A DNA stretch of 46,571 bases from Candidatus Dormiibacterota bacterium (GCA_003141695.1 PLNE01000172.1:221-46791), one strand, 5' to 3'. Positions 30,925-39,493 are shown, counted from the stretch's first letter. Made by a program: numbers and translations. The notes: generated from the sequence alone by a model not told the origin.

Positions 30925-31258
30925 CTGCGGCTGGTCGCGTCCCGGCCACGGCCGGTCACGCATCTGCAGCCTCCGCAACAACATGGCGGGCAGGCCCCAT
31001 GGGGCTTCACGGTGTCAAAACGCGTGATTCGCCACGTACACGTCACAGCTACCATCTGACGTGCCGGGGCGCCTCAGGCGGGGAGCATGAGAGTCCCGGC
31101 GCGACGCCCCTTGGGGGGGGTGCCGGCGGTCAGTCAGGCCTGGAGTGGGGGGTGGCGCGACCCGCTGGGCGCGCCACCCCAAGGTCTCTCTCTCCCGCCT
31201 CGGAGACGACGCTCGATCCTGGATGCAGGCCGCCGTCAGCGCCCCGGCCCGGTCGGGC
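30925..31258. other. 334-bp non-coding gap between rplY and mscS
   Basis: No credible gene is seen. The gap holds a perfect 12-bp palindrome GCCCCATGGGGC (30994-31005), an inverted repeat CACGTCA / TGACGTG with an 11-nt loop (31039-31063) and the terminator hairpin at 31149-31180. The 31006-31060 stretch is less G+C-rich than its surroundings. No tRNA or known riboswitch consensus was recognised. A small RNA ending at the terminator is possible but unsupported beyond these repeats. Confidence 0.5.
31149..31180 (+). terminator. Rho-independent-like terminator after rplY
   Basis: A perfect 11-bp stem (GGGGTGGCGCG / CGCGCCACCCC) with a 10-nt loop is followed by AAGGTCTCTCTCTCC, a pyrimidine-rich but not pure T tail. 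It lies between convergent rplY and mscS and would also act on the minus strand as a stem without a T-run. Confidence 0.6.
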
Positions 31259-32131
31259 TCACCCTCTCGCAGCTCCGCCGGCCCTCCCGGCGGAGCCGCC
31301 CCAGATCCGCGATAGCAGCTCGCCGCTCATCTTGTCGGGATCGTGGGCGCGGTAGTCGACCCAGAAGCTGACCACGACCACCCGCCGCCCATCCGGCTCC
31401 ACCCGTGGCTGGACACTCGGCGGCGGATCGCTCGCGATGCCGGGGACCGCCGCCAGTGCGCCGTCTGCCGCCTTCATCAGTTGCGGCAGATCGGTCCCGG
31501 GTTCGACCGGAACGGTCACGCTGTACCGCCGCTGGTCGAACGCCGTCGAGTTGAGGATGACGCTCGTGAAGACGGTCAGGTTGGGCATCACCGCGAGACG
31601 CCCGTCCCCGGTCCGGAGCGCTGTCGTCCGCAGGGCGATGGTCTGCACCGTTCCCTCGCAGTCCCCGATGGCCACGTGGTCGCCGATCCGGAAGGGCTTC
31701 TCCAGGAGGATGAAGATCCCGGCCAGGATGTTGCGGAGCAGGTCCTGGAAGGCGAGGCCGATGGCCAGGCTGAAGACGCCGCCGAAGGTCAGCACCCAGA
31801 GCACGTCCACGCCCCCCGTCACCAGGCCGCCGGCCGCGGCGAAGGCCCAGGTCAAGATAGTCATGACGTTGCGGGTCAGGGCGTGGACCTGCGGATCCGC
31901 CCGCCGCTCAACCGCGGCGACCAACACTCGTCGCAGCAGCTGCCCCGCGATCAGGATGATCAGGAAGACGGTGATCCCGTCGAGCACGTCCTGGACCAGC
32001 GGTCCCAGGGCGTTGCCGCTGCCGAGGTGGTCCTGAATCTGCTGGCAGACCCAGATCAGCGGGTTCTTCAGGCACTGAGGCCCGCTCGTCGGCGCCGCCG
32101 CCGCCGTGCTGGCCGCAAGGAGGAAGTGCAT
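31259..32131 (-). CDS. mscS: Small-conductance mechanosensitive channel (MscS family)
   Basis: A 290-aa MscS-type channel that opens under membrane tension to release solutes during hypo-osmotic shock. Transmembrane helices lie near 48-68 (ITVFLIILIAGQLL), 85-110 (MTILTWAFAAAGGLV) and about 115-145; the pore-lining third helix region reads LAIGLAFQDLLRNILAGIFILLEKPFRIGD, the MscS hallmark. The cytoplasmic beta domain (GTVQTIALRTTALRTGDGRLAVMPN) and alpha-beta domain follow. The N-terminus MHFLLAASTAAAAP may be a signal-like segment. ATG 32131 has TAGGAT 9 nt upstream on the minus strand and no Shine-Dalgarno sequence. Confidence 0.92.
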   Translation of the reverse strand: MHFLLAASTAAAAPTSGPQCLKNPLIWVCQQIQDHLGSGNALGPLVQDVLDGITVFLIILIAGQLLRRVLVAAVERRADPQVHALTRNVMTILTWAFAAAGGLVTGGVDVLWVLTFGGVFSLAIGLAFQDLLRNILAGIFILLEKPFRIGDHVAIGDCEGTVQTIALRTTALRTGDGRLAVMPNLTVFTSVILNSTAFDQRRYSVTVPVEPGTDLPQLMKAADGALAAVPGIASDPPPSVQPRVEPDGRRVVVVSFWVDYRAHDPDKMSGELLSRIWGGSAGRAGGAARG

Positions 32132-32140
32132 CAGCCCGGC

Positions 32141-32146
32141 ATCCTA
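32141..32146 (-). promoter_or_regulatory. -10 TAGGAT, leaderless promoter of mscS
   Basis: On the minus strand TAGGAT ends 9 nt before the ATG at 32131. Confidence 0.45.
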
Positions 32147-32251
32147 CGCGGTGCCGGGCCGAGGGCACCCGGGCGTCGAGCGGTCTCACGGTCGCGACCG
32201 GTATGACTGGCGTCAGCGCGCCCGGCGCGGCGAGCCCGGCCTCCCACGTCG

Positions 32252-32257
32252 TACGGT
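32252..32257 (+). promoter_or_regulatory. -10 TACGGT, promoter of the glsB-like gene
   Basis: TACGGT ends 7 nt before the ATG at 32265. The intervening TGTGGGG is purine-rich but abuts the start codon, too close for a normal ribosome binding site. Confidence 0.45.
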
Positions 32258-32264
32258 TGTGGGG

Positions 32265-32642
32265 ATGCCGGGACTGGTCGCCCTCGCCGCGCTGGTCGTC
32301 GTGGCCCTCGCCGTCTGGGCGGGGTTGCTCGCCGGCCACCACCTCCTCACCTGGCTCCTCATCGGGCTGATTGCGGGGGCCCTCGCGGGGCGCCTGGTGC
32401 GGGGCAAAGGGCTGGGCTGCCTGATGGACATCATCGTCGGCCTCGCCGGGGCCGTGATCGGGGGGCTGATCGTTCATCAGGTCGATCCCACGCTGATCGG
32501 CGGTGCCGGTCTCCTCGGCCTCATCGAAGACGTCGTGGTCGCCTTCGTCGGGGCGGTGATCCTGCTCTGCGCCGTCCTCCTCGTCTCCCCGAGGAAGCAC
32601 CGCCGTGCGGGCGCGGGACGCAAGCACCTCACCAGCCGGTGA
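32265..32642 (+). CDS. GlsB/YeaQ/YmgE-like stress-response membrane protein
   Basis: A 125-aa integral membrane protein with three to four helices. The central Gly-rich pair LIGLIAGALAGRLVRGKGLGCLMDIIVGLAGAVIGG matches the transglycosylase-associated (YeaQ/GlsB) family: helix, short basic loop with Gly, helix. An extra N-terminal helix (LVALAALVVVALAVWAGLLAG) makes it longer than the usual 80-85 residues, and the C-terminus is basic. Family members respond to acid or general stress; the mechanism is unknown. Its stop overlaps the next start by 4 bp (GTGA), forming a two-gene operon, and its start lies 133 bp from divergent mscS, so an osmotic or envelope-stress theme is plausible. Confidence 0.8.
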   Translation: MPGLVALAALVVVALAVWAGLLAGHHLLTWLLIGLIAGALAGRLVRGKGLGCLMDIIVGLAGAVIGGLIVHQVDPTLIGGAGLLGLIEDVVVAFVGAVILLCAVLLVSPRKHRRAGAGRKHLTSR

Positions 32643-33277
32643 TCGGACCCCAGCCGGGCCTCGCCGGCAGCCTGGGCATTGGAGCGCTCGCGCAACGGGT
32701 CGTGCTGGTCCGGCACGGCGAGACGGAATGGAGCCGGACCGGCCGTCACACCGGGCGGACGGACATCCCCCTCGATCCGGAGGGCGAGGCCCAGGCCCGC
32801 CTGCTCGGCCCGCGCCTGGCGCAGTGGAAGTTCGCCGAGGTGCTCTACAGCCCCCTCCAGCGGGCCCGCCGCACCTGCGAGCTGGCCGGGCTGATGGCCG
32901 GGGCGCGCCCCGACCCAAACATCCAAGAGTGGGCGTACGGAGCCTACGAGGGGCGAACCGCCGACGAGATCCGCGCCGACCGGCCGGGTTGGGTGATCTG
33001 GAAGGACGGGGTGTCCGGCGGGGAGACGCTCGCTGACGTCGGCCGCCGGGCCGACTCCGTGATCGAGCGGGTCCGCGGGGTGGCGGGGGATCTCGCCCTC
33101 TTTGCCCACGGGCACTTCCTGCGCATCCTGGCGTCGCGCTGGTGCGACCTCCCCGCTCTCGCCGGGGAGTCTCTGGCGCTCTCTGCGGCGGCGGTCTCGG
33201 TGCTCGGGTACGAGCGGGAGGACCCCGCCATCTGGCTCTGGAACGACACCTCCCACCTCAGCGCTGGGAAGTCCTGA
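32639..33277 (+). CDS. Histidine phosphatase (phosphoglycerate mutase-like)
   Basis: A 212-aa member of the histidine phosphatase superfamily, branch 1. The phospho-histidine motif RHGETEW lies at about 25-31, the second catalytic block is YSPLQRARRTCELAG, the acidic loop is QEWAYGAYEGRT and the second active-site histidine is in FAHGHFLRIL. It most resembles broad-specificity phosphatases (PhoE/GpmB/CobC-like) rather than glycolytic mutase. The GTG start overlaps the glsB-like stop, so the two are co-translated. Its 3' end overlaps the convergent folC-like gene by 20 bp. The substrate cannot be read from sequence. Confidence 0.88.
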   Translation: MIGPQPGLAGSLGIGALAQRVVLVRHGETEWSRTGRHTGRTDIPLDPEGEAQARLLGPRLAQWKFAEVLYSPLQRARRTCELAGLMAGARPDPNIQEWAYGAYEGRTADEIRADRPGWVIWKDGVSGGETLADVGRRADSVIERVRGVAGDLALFAHGHFLRILASRWCDLPALAGESLALSAAAVSVLGYEREDPAIWLWNDTSHLSAGKS

Positions 33278-34502
33278 AGCTCCTTTCGCAATCGACGTCC
33301 AGGGTGGCCAGCAGCTCGCCCACGAAGTAGACGGGGCCCAGGGCGAGCACCCGCGGGCCGAGGGTGTCGAGGTCGACGTCCTCGAGGCGCATCACCGCGC
33401 CGCCACCGGGGCCTCCGGTGGAAGGCCCGCCCGGGACCCGGACCACGGGCTGGCCGCGGAGGGCGGCGAGGAGCAGAGCCGGATCCCGGTGGTGGGGGGT
33501 GAAGGTGAGCACGGCGGTGGGGGAACCGATCGTCGCCGCGGCGTGGGAGATGGCGGCGGTGACCGCGGCCGGGTTGGTGGCGCAGTCGATGATCCACTCC
33601 TGCTCGCCGCGCCGGTGGTGGCTCAGCCGGCCGGGAAGGCTGACGCTCCCCAGGGATGCGTCCAGCGCCTCGGGCGCCGGCTCCGGCCGGCCGGCCATCG
33701 CGAGTAGGCGCAGGGCGGCGACCACTCCCAGGCGGGCATTGAGGCCGCCGAGCCCGGGAGCGGGTGCCGGCCCGGGCCGGTCATCGCCGCCCACCGCCCG
33801 GTGACACCTGGATCCGTGGCGGCGCGCGGCGCGCAGCACCGCCCTCTCGGCTCCCGGGTCCTCCTGGGCGGCCGCCACCACGTCGCGGGTCGCAGCGGTG
33901 ATGACGCCCGCCTTCTCGGCGGCGATCTCGGCCACCGAGTCACCCAGCACCCCGAGGTGCTCGGAGAGGATGGGGGTGACCACCACCACGCCGGGCGCGA
34001 CCAGGGAGACCTCGTCGGACGCCCCGCCCATCCCCGCCTCGAGGACCACCGCGTCGCAGCCGCGGTCGGCGAAGTGGCGGAGGGCGCTGAGGGTGAAGAG
34101 GCCGCTCGGGGAGAGATAGCCGCCGTCGGGGAGGAGATCCGATACCCGGGCGAGGGTCGCGGCCACCTTGCCGATCAGGGCCTCATAGTCGCGGCGGGAG
34201 ATGGCCCTGCCGTCCACTCGGATCCGCTCCCGGTTGCTGCGCATCCCGGGGCTGGTCAGGGTCCCGACCCGCAGACCCGCGCCTGCGAGAGCCGCCGACG
34301 CGAAGGTGGCCGCGGTGCCCTTCCCCTTAGAGCCGACCACGGTGACGACGCGTTCGGGATGCGCGCGCCAAAGTTCGAGATCGACGCCCAGATGAGGAGC
34401 GAGTGCCCGGGCCCGGGGCAGGCTGCGTCCCAGCCCGGCACCCCGCCCAGCGAGCCGCTCGGCGAAGAACGCCTGGTCCGTCTCGATCCGCTCCCGTCGC
34501 AT
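33258..34502 (-). CDS. FolC-like Mur ligase family protein (divergent)
   Basis: A 414-aa protein of the Mur ligase superfamily, closest to folylpolyglutamate / dihydrofolate synthase, which adds glutamate to folates using ATP. The frame is there: P-loop VVGSKGKGTAATF, TSPGMRSNRERIRVDG, VLEAGMGGASDEVSLV, LSEHLGVLGDSVAEIAAEKAGVI and the late DCATNPAAV. Several signature residues differ from usual FolC: P-loop Thr-Asn is Ser-Lys, TSPH is TSPG, GLGGRLD is GMGGASD, and DGAHNP is DCATNP. It may be a divergent FolC or a ligase for another substrate. ATG 34502 (MRRERIETDQAFF) has TACGGT 9 nt upstream on the minus strand. Confidence 0.75.
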   Translation of the reverse strand: MRRERIETDQAFFAERLAGRGAGLGRSLPRARALAPHLGVDLELWRAHPERVVTVVGSKGKGTAATFASAALAGAGLRVGTLTSPGMRSNRERIRVDGRAISRRDYEALIGKVAATLARVSDLLPDGGYLSPSGLFTLSALRHFADRGCDAVVLEAGMGGASDEVSLVAPGVVVVTPILSEHLGVLGDSVAEIAAEKAGVITAATRDVVAAAQEDPGAERAVLRAARRHGSRCHRAVGGDDRPGPAPAPGLGGLNARLGVVAALRLLAMAGRPEPAPEALDASLGSVSLPGRLSHHRRGEQEWIIDCATNPAAVTAAISHAAATIGSPTAVLTFTPHHRDPALLLAALRGQPVVRVPGGPSTGGPGGGAVMRLEDVDLDTLGPRVLALGPVYFVGELLATLDVDCERSFRTSQR

Positions 34503-34511
34503 CTCGGCTCG

Positions 34512-34517
34512 ACCGTA
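34512..34517 (-). promoter_or_regulatory. -10 TACGGT, leaderless promoter of the folC-like gene
   Basis: On the minus strand TACGGT ends 9 nt before the ATG at 34502, with no ribosome binding site. Confidence 0.45.
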
Positions 34518-34588
34518 CACGGAACGGCCCCCCCGGCCCCCTGCCCTGCCCACGGAGTTGCCATCGGCGGTCTCCACCACCTTCCCGG

Positions 34589-34594
34589 TATCAT
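34589..34594 (+). promoter_or_regulatory. -10 TATCAT upstream of the LCP gene
   Basis: TATCAT is a good -10. It ends 8 nt before TTG 34603, which is in frame with the LCP gene and could be a leaderless start adding 41 basic residues. Otherwise the mRNA has a leader of about 125 nt to ATG 34726. Confidence 0.4.
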
Positions 34595-34725
34595 CGCCCG
34601 GGTTGAGGTCCGCCCGGCGGGGAGCGGGACGGTCTCAGTCGAGGGGCCGTTCAGGTGGCCCGCGTCGCTGCATCCCGGGACCGTGCCGGCCTGGCCGGTG
34701 CCCCGAGACGGAGGTTCTACCGACC

Positions 34726-35817
34726 ATGAGCCCGGGTCGCTCCCCCGAGTCCGCGCGGTCGCGCCGCGCCCCGCGCCGGCACCCTCGCATCCCGCGAGTG
34801 CGCAGCATCCTCCTCGTCCTGCTCGGATTCATCCTCTCGGGGGTCGTAGGCGCGCTGAGCTTCTTCTGGCCGACGATCACCGCCGCGGTCGGAGCTACCG
34901 GCCACTCCATCCAGGTGACCGCGCCCACCGTTCTCCCGGGGAGCCCGACCGCCACGCCCGCAGCCGCGACTGGGTCCAGCGCGCCCTTCACCGTCCTGCT
35001 CTTGGGTTCCGACAACGACGGCAAGTTCACCACCGCCGGGAGCACCTCCGGTTTCTGCTGCACCCAGTCGATGATCCTGGTCCGCGTCGATCCCACCGCG
35101 GGCACCGTCACCATGCTCTCCATCCCCCGTGACCTCTGGGTCACTCTCTACTCGGCGAGTGGGAAACAGCTGACCGCCGGCAAGGTCTCCCAGGCGTTCG
35201 GCCCCGCTGGCGGCGGCACCAGTGGGATCGACGCCGAGATCGCCACCGTCGAGCAGGACTTCCAGGTCCAGGTCGACCACTACGTCTGGATCGGGCTGCA
35301 GGGGCTGATCAATCTGATCGATGAGGTGGGGGGCATCGACATCGTGGCCAGCCATCCGGTGATGGATGACAACTACCCGTACGACGTCGCCGGCAGCACC
35401 AACCCGAACGCCGCCGACCGGGTGGCGGTCCTCCCCGGGGCGCAGCACATGGGCGGGCTGGAGGCCCTGGAGTACGTGCGCTCGCGCCACGATGACCTCT
35501 CCGAGGATATCGGCCGCAACGTGCGCCAGCAGCAGGTGCTCGTCGCCCTACGCCAGAAGCTCTCCCAGTTGAGCCTGGGTGACATCAACAACCTCGCCTC
35601 CGCGCTGAGCGGCGAGGTGCTCACCGATGTCCCGCTGACCCAGTTCTCCCTGCTGCTCGGGATCAGCAAGGACATCGAGTCGGGGAGCATCCAGCACGTC
35701 TACATCGCCCCCCCTCTGTACACCGATGACCCCAACGGGCCCGGGGGTCAGGACATCTCGGTGCCCGACATGAGCGCCATCCGCGCCCTGGTCCACCGTT
35801 ACTTCCCGGCCACATGA
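34726..35817 (+). CDS. LytR-CpsA-Psr (LCP) family protein
   Basis: LCP proteins transfer glycopolymers from lipid carriers to peptidoglycan at the outer face of the membrane. The 363-aa product has a basic cytoplasmic N-terminus, one transmembrane helix (about 28-48; ILLVLLGFILSGVVGALSFF), a Thr/Ala/Pro linker and the LCP domain. Visible blocks are FTVLLLGSDND, MLSIPRDLWV, VDHYVWIGLQGLINLIDEVGGID and EALEYVRSRHDDLSEDIGRNVRQQ, which carries the Arg and Asp residues that bind pyrophosphate. ATG 34726 is preceded by GGAGG at an 11-nt distance; see the promoter entry for an alternative TTG start. The stop overlaps the next gene by 4 bp (ATGA). An LCP protein argues for a thick, polymer-decorated wall. 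Confidence 0.92.
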   Translation: MSPGRSPESARSRRAPRRHPRIPRVRSILLVLLGFILSGVVGALSFFWPTITAAVGATGHSIQVTAPTVLPGSPTATPAAATGSSAPFTVLLLGSDNDGKFTTAGSTSGFCCTQSMILVRVDPTAGTVTMLSIPRDLWVTLYSASGKQLTAGKVSQAFGPAGGGTSGIDAEIATVEQDFQVQVDHYVWIGLQGLINLIDEVGGIDIVASHPVMDDNYPYDVAGSTNPNAADRVAVLPGAQHMGGLEALEYVRSRHDDLSEDIGRNVRQQQVLVALRQKLSQLSLGDINNLASALSGEVLTDVPLTQFSLLLGISKDIESGSIQHVYIAPPLYTDDPNGPGGQDISVPDMSAIRALVHRYFPAT

Positions 35818-36965
35818 GCCGCTCCCGCCGCCTGCTGACCTGGCTCGTCCTCCTCGTCCTGATGGCGGCATTCGGTGCCGGTGTCAACCGTTACCTGGCG
35901 AGTGGCGACGCCACCGCCTTCGCCCCGGCCACCCAGCGGCCGACCCATACCAACGTCAAGCTCCCGCTCCCGGGGACGGTCTACTTCGCTGATGACGGGG
36001 GTCTATTTGCCATGACGGGGACCCACATCACGCAGCTCCAGGCCGAGGGCCGGGGCTGGACGCAGCCGGTGCTCCTCCCCGGCGTGGGTCTGCTTGCGAT
36101 CAAGGTCACCGCCAACTACTACTCCGACCTCTACGAGCTCGACCCGAACGGCCGGGTCGAGGCTCAGCTCAGCCACGACTCCGGGAAGGTCACCGCCACT
36201 GCGCTCGGGGCGGACGACTGGATCTACTACCCGGCGGTGGGCCCGGGCAACACCCTCTACTTCGCCTACGACTGGCCCAAAGGCGGCCTCGACGACCCCA
36301 ACAACGGGCTCCAGGTGGACCTCTCGATCTGGGAGACCACGCTCGGCAACCAGATCACCCGGACCAACGTCCAAAACAGCTCCGGCATCACCCAGCAGAG
36401 CTGGGCCAACTACTACACCGGCGGCGACATCAGCCCGGTGCCGCTGCTCGGCGGAGGGCTGATCTACGTCGACTACGAGGCCGCCACCGACAACAGCGAG
36501 GTGAGCACGCCGGTCCCCGGCGCGGGCCCGGGCGACGAGGTCAGCCAGATCCGCACGGACCCCACGCCCAATCCCAACGGTAAGGGCGATGGCACCCCGC
36601 TCACCCAGCCGGGTGACGACTGCGCCCAGCCCGCCCTCAACGCGGCGCAGACCGAGATCGCCATGGTCTGCACCCCCGTCGTGAACGGGGCGCCGAGCAG
36701 CACCGAGTCCGACCTGGTGGTGGCGAGCTTCGACGCTGCGACCGGCACCCTCGGGCCGCTCGACCGCATTGTCACCGGCACCATGGCGGCGTCGCCCACG
36801 TGGTCCACGGACGGCACCGACCTGCTCTACGAGGCTCCTGAGGCAGGCGACGGCTACCTCGAGCTCTGGTACGTCAAGGACGCCGCGACGACGCCGGTGG
36901 CGCAACCGAAGCAGGTCACGACCGACCTCGACCTCGACGGCTCCCCGCCGGTGTGGACGCCGTGA
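35814..36965 (+). CDS. Membrane-anchored propeller-like extracytoplasmic protein
   Basis: A 383-aa protein with an N-terminal signal anchor (LLTWLVLLVLMAAFGAGV, about 7-24) and an extracytoplasmic domain rich in Trp, Tyr, Gly and Asp. Repeated blade-like motifs (GTVYFADDGGLFAM, DLYELDPNGRVEAQLS, SPTWSTDGTDLLYEA, LELWYVKD) resemble WD40-like/TolB-type beta-propellers; about five to six blades could fit. No catalytic residues are recognised. It is translationally coupled to the LCP gene, so it may be a partner in cell-wall glycopolymer attachment or sensing; that is inference from context. Two cysteines lie close together (DDCAQPA, VCTP). Confidence 0.65.
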   Translation: MSRSRRLLTWLVLLVLMAAFGAGVNRYLASGDATAFAPATQRPTHTNVKLPLPGTVYFADDGGLFAMTGTHITQLQAEGRGWTQPVLLPGVGLLAIKVTANYYSDLYELDPNGRVEAQLSHDSGKVTATALGADDWIYYPAVGPGNTLYFAYDWPKGGLDDPNNGLQVDLSIWETTLGNQITRTNVQNSSGITQQSWANYYTGGDISPVPLLGGGLIYVDYEAATDNSEVSTPVPGAGPGDEVSQIRTDPTPNPNGKGDGTPLTQPGDDCAQPALNAAQTEIAMVCTPVVNGAPSSTESDLVVASFDAATGTLGPLDRIVTGTMAASPTWSTDGTDLLYEAPEAGDGYLELWYVKDAATTPVAQPKQVTTDLDLDGSPPVWTP

Positions 36966-37041
36966 CTTCGAGGCACGGACCCTCTCCCGGGGGGAGGCCC
37001 GGCACCCCGCCTGACGTGCCCACGGGGCGCCTGCAATAGGA

Positions 37042-37070
37042 GAGGCCCGACCCCCGAGGGGACGGGCCTC
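37042..37070. terminator. Bidirectional terminator-like hairpin
   Basis: An 8-bp outer stem (GAGGCCCG / CGGGCCTC) and a 4-bp inner C/G stem are separated by an A-A mismatch. It lies in the 237-bp gap between the convergent propeller gene and ftsH. There is no strong T-run; on the minus strand it is followed by the pyrimidine-rich TCTCCTATT. Confidence 0.5.
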
Positions 37071-37096
37071 AGCGAAGGAGAAGGCGCCGCCCGGGT

Positions 37097-37140
37097 TCAA
37101 GATGTAGTGGGTCGTGCCGGCGGCTGACCCCACATCTTGA
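37097..37140. repeat. Long hairpin with AT-containing stem
   Basis: TCAAGATGT (37097-37105) pairs with ACATCTTGA (37132-37140), then GGGTC pairs with GACCC across a small internal loop (AGT / C), closing a 12-nt loop. The 9-bp outer arm is unusually AT-rich for this genome. It lies between convergent genes and may be part of a bidirectional terminator or a small RNA. Confidence 0.5.
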
Positions 37141-37202
37141 TGATTCCCTCAGGGAGTGTCAAGCCGCGGTGGGGCGCCGGCCTCGCCCCGTGGCCGAGCC
37201 CG

Positions 37203-39242
37203 CTAGCCGGACAGCCCGCCGGGCCGCGGCCGCCCCCCGCGGGGACCCGTCACGGCGCGGAGCAGCGTCCGCAGCCACGGGGGCGGGACGGTGGCGGCGG
37301 CCGCCCCCCTCCGTGCCCCGGCGCCCGCCGGCCGGCGGGCGACCGCGACCGGGAGTCGGGCCGGGGTGGCCACCGGTACCCCCGTCCTGATGGCTGCACG
37401 GGGGACGGCCACCCCCTGCAGCTCCACGCTGGGGTTGGAGGAGACGATCGCGGCGAGCTCGGCCCCGCTCATCGTCTCCACCTCCAGGAGCCGCGCCGCC
37501 AGGGCGTCGAGCAGCTCCCTGCGGGCCGCGAGGATCGCCCGGGCCCGGCCCAGCGCCTCGTCGAGGAGCCGGTTGACCTCGTCGTCGACCCGGCGGCCCA
37601 ATTCATCCGAATGGGTGCGGGCCAGCCCCATCTCGCCTGCCTCGACCACGCGGACGCCGAGCCCCGACATCCCCAGCTCGGTGACCATCTGGCGGGCCAG
37701 CTGGGTCGCCTTGAGGAGGTCGTCCGCGCCCCCGGTCGTGATGTCCTCCTGCCCGAGGACGATCTCTTCCGCGACCCGCCCTCCGAGCAGGCCGGCGAGG
37801 CGGTTGCGGAGCTGCGACTTGGAGCCGAGCGCCCGGTCGACCTCTGGCACGGTGAGGGTCCAGCCCAGTGAGCGCCCTCGGCCGACGATGCTGACCCGGC
37901 GGACCGGGTCGGTCCCGGGCAGGGAGGTGAGGACGAGGGCGTGCCCCATCTCGTGGTAGGCGACGGTGCGCCTCTCCTCCAGGCTGAGCAGGCGCCCCCG
38001 CCGCTCGGGCCCGGCGAGCACCCGGTCAACGGCCGCCTCCAGCTGGGCCATCCCGATCACCGGCAGCTGCTCGCGGGCGGCGAGGAGCGCCGCCTCGTTG
38101 ATCAGGTTGGCCAGGTCGGCCCCGGTGAAGCCCGGCGTCCGCCGGGCGAGGAGACGGAGGTCGGCGTCCGCCGCGAGGGGCTTGCACCGGGCGTGGACAG
38201 CGAGGATCGCCTCGCGACCGGTGACGTCGGGCGCGTCGACCGTCACCTGGCGGTCGAATCTCCCCGGTCGGAGCAGCGCCTCGTCGAGCACGTCGGCGCG
38301 GTTGGTGGCGCCGATGACGACGATCCGCGCCCCCTGGTCAAAGCCGTCCAGCTCGACGAGTAGCTGGTTGAGCGTCTGCTCGCGCTCCTCGTGGCCGAGG
38401 TTGACCCCGGCGCCGCCCCGGCGCCGGCCCACGGCGTCGATCTCGTCCACGAAGACGATGCACGGGGCGGACTTCCTCGCCCTCTTGAAGAGATCGCGCA
38501 CCCGGGCGGCGCCGACCCCCACGAACATCTCCACGAACTCCGACCCGGAGACGGAGAGGAAGGCGCAGTCCGCCTCGCCCGCCACCGCCCGGGCCAGCAG
38601 GGTCTTGCCGGTTCCGGGCGGCCCCACCAGGAGCACTCCCTTGGGCACCCGGGCCCCCAGCTCGCGGTAGCGGTCGGGGTCCCGGAGGAAGGAGACCAGC
38701 TCGCCCATCTCGAGCTTGGCGTCGTCGCACCCGGCGACGTCCGCGAAGGTGCTGAGCGGCTGGTCACCGGCGACCGCCCTGGTCCGGGAGCGCAGCAGCC
38801 CCACCGGCCCGCCCCCCCCCTGGCGCCAGTAGAGGATGACGATGACCATCACGATGATGAGGGTTGGCACCAGCACCAGGAGCAGGGTGCTGGTTGGGAT
38901 CCCGTTGTCGGTCGTGAAGTTGCTGAAGTCCTTGCCGTAGAAGAGGTTGAGCACGATGCCCTGGCCGTCGTCGGGAAGCGGGGTGACGTGCTCGCCGCCG
39001 GCCGCGTCCCACCAGGTCACCTGGCCGGTGCCGACCAGCGCCGGGTGGGCGGTGCTGAGCGAGATCTGGTCTTGGGGCGCGCCGGTCCCGCTCTCGGTGT
39101 TGAGCACCGCCAGGGTCAACGTCCCCAGGCTGGCCTGGGGTGGGGAGGGCGGCTGGTCTCGGATGTCCACGTAGATGAGCACCACCATCGCCAGGAAAGC
39201 TGCCCAGAGGGCGAGCAGGGCCACCTGCTTGCGCGTGGACAT
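37203..39242 (-). CDS. ftsH: ATP-dependent zinc metalloprotease FtsH
   Basis: FtsH is a hexameric membrane AAA protease that degrades misfolded membrane proteins and regulators. The 679-aa product has a first transmembrane helix (about 8-27), an extracytoplasmic domain of roughly 75 residues and a second helix ([20 protein letters not shown]). The AAA module has Walker A GPPGTGKT (near 205), Walker [17 protein letters not shown] and the second region of homology [20 protein letters not shown]. The zinc motif is HEMGH (His430, Glu431, His434). The C-terminus is a Pro/Ala/Arg-rich tail of about 80 residues not typical of FtsH. ATG 39242 is chosen because the next residues run into the first helix; longer starts add unconserved sequence. 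Genomes of this kind often carry several FtsH copies; this may be a paralogue. Confidence 0.95.
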   Translation of the reverse strand: MSTRKQVALLALWAAFLAMVVLIYVDIRDQPPSPPQASLGTLTLAVLNTESGTGAPQDQISLSTAHPALVGTGQVTWWDAAGGEHVTPLPDDGQGIVLNLFYGKDFSNFTTDNGIPTSTLLLVLVPTLIIVMVIVILYWRQGGGGPVGLLRSRTRAVAGDQPLSTFADVAGCDDAKLEMGELVSFLRDPDRYRELGARVPKGVLLVGPPGTGKTLLARAVAGEADCAFLSVSGSEFVEMFVGVGAARVRDLFKRARKSAPCIVFVDEIDAVGRRRGGAGVNLGHEEREQTLNQLLVELDGFDQGARIVVIGATNRADVLDEALLRPGRFDRQVTVDAPDVTGREAILAVHARCKPLAADADLRLLARRTPGFTGADLANLINEAALLAAREQLPVIGMAQLEAAVDRVLAGPERRGRLLSLEERRTVAYHEMGHALVLTSLPGTDPVRRVSIVGRGRSLGWTLTVPEVDRALGSKSQLRNRLAGLLGGRVAEEIVLGQEDITTGGADDLLKATQLARQMVTELGMSGLGVRVVEAGEMGLARTHSDELGRRVDDEVNRLLDEALGRARAILAARRELLDALAARLLEVETMSGAELAAIVSSNPSVELQGVAVPRAAIRTGVPVATPARLPVAVARRPAGAGARRGAAAATVPPPWLRTLLRAVTGPRGGRPRPGGLSG

Positions 39243-39394
39243 CAGGACCCATCCGCCGGTGGAGTCCAGCTGGACATCGTCCTGAGCGCTCCCACTTCCC
39301 TCGCATCTGCCGCGCCACCACAGGGGCGACAAGACAAGGAGCGGGGACCGCGGTCACCGCTCCCGAGCGGGGGAGCCCCTGGTACCGTCAGCCG

Positions 39395-39400
39395 AGTATA
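39395..39400 (-). promoter_or_regulatory. -10 TATACT, candidate ftsH promoter
   Basis: On the minus strand TATACT lies in the 251-bp gap upstream of ftsH, giving a leader of about 145 nt. No start codon lies 6-9 nt after it. The rest of the gap contains no gene. Confidence 0.4.
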
Positions 39401-39493
39401 GGCGGGCGTCCATCAACGCGCCAGGCGCGGCGAATTGCATGCGATGTGGCGTGGTGTCTGTCGCCCTGCTGTGGGGAATCCGGGGGCCCGATG

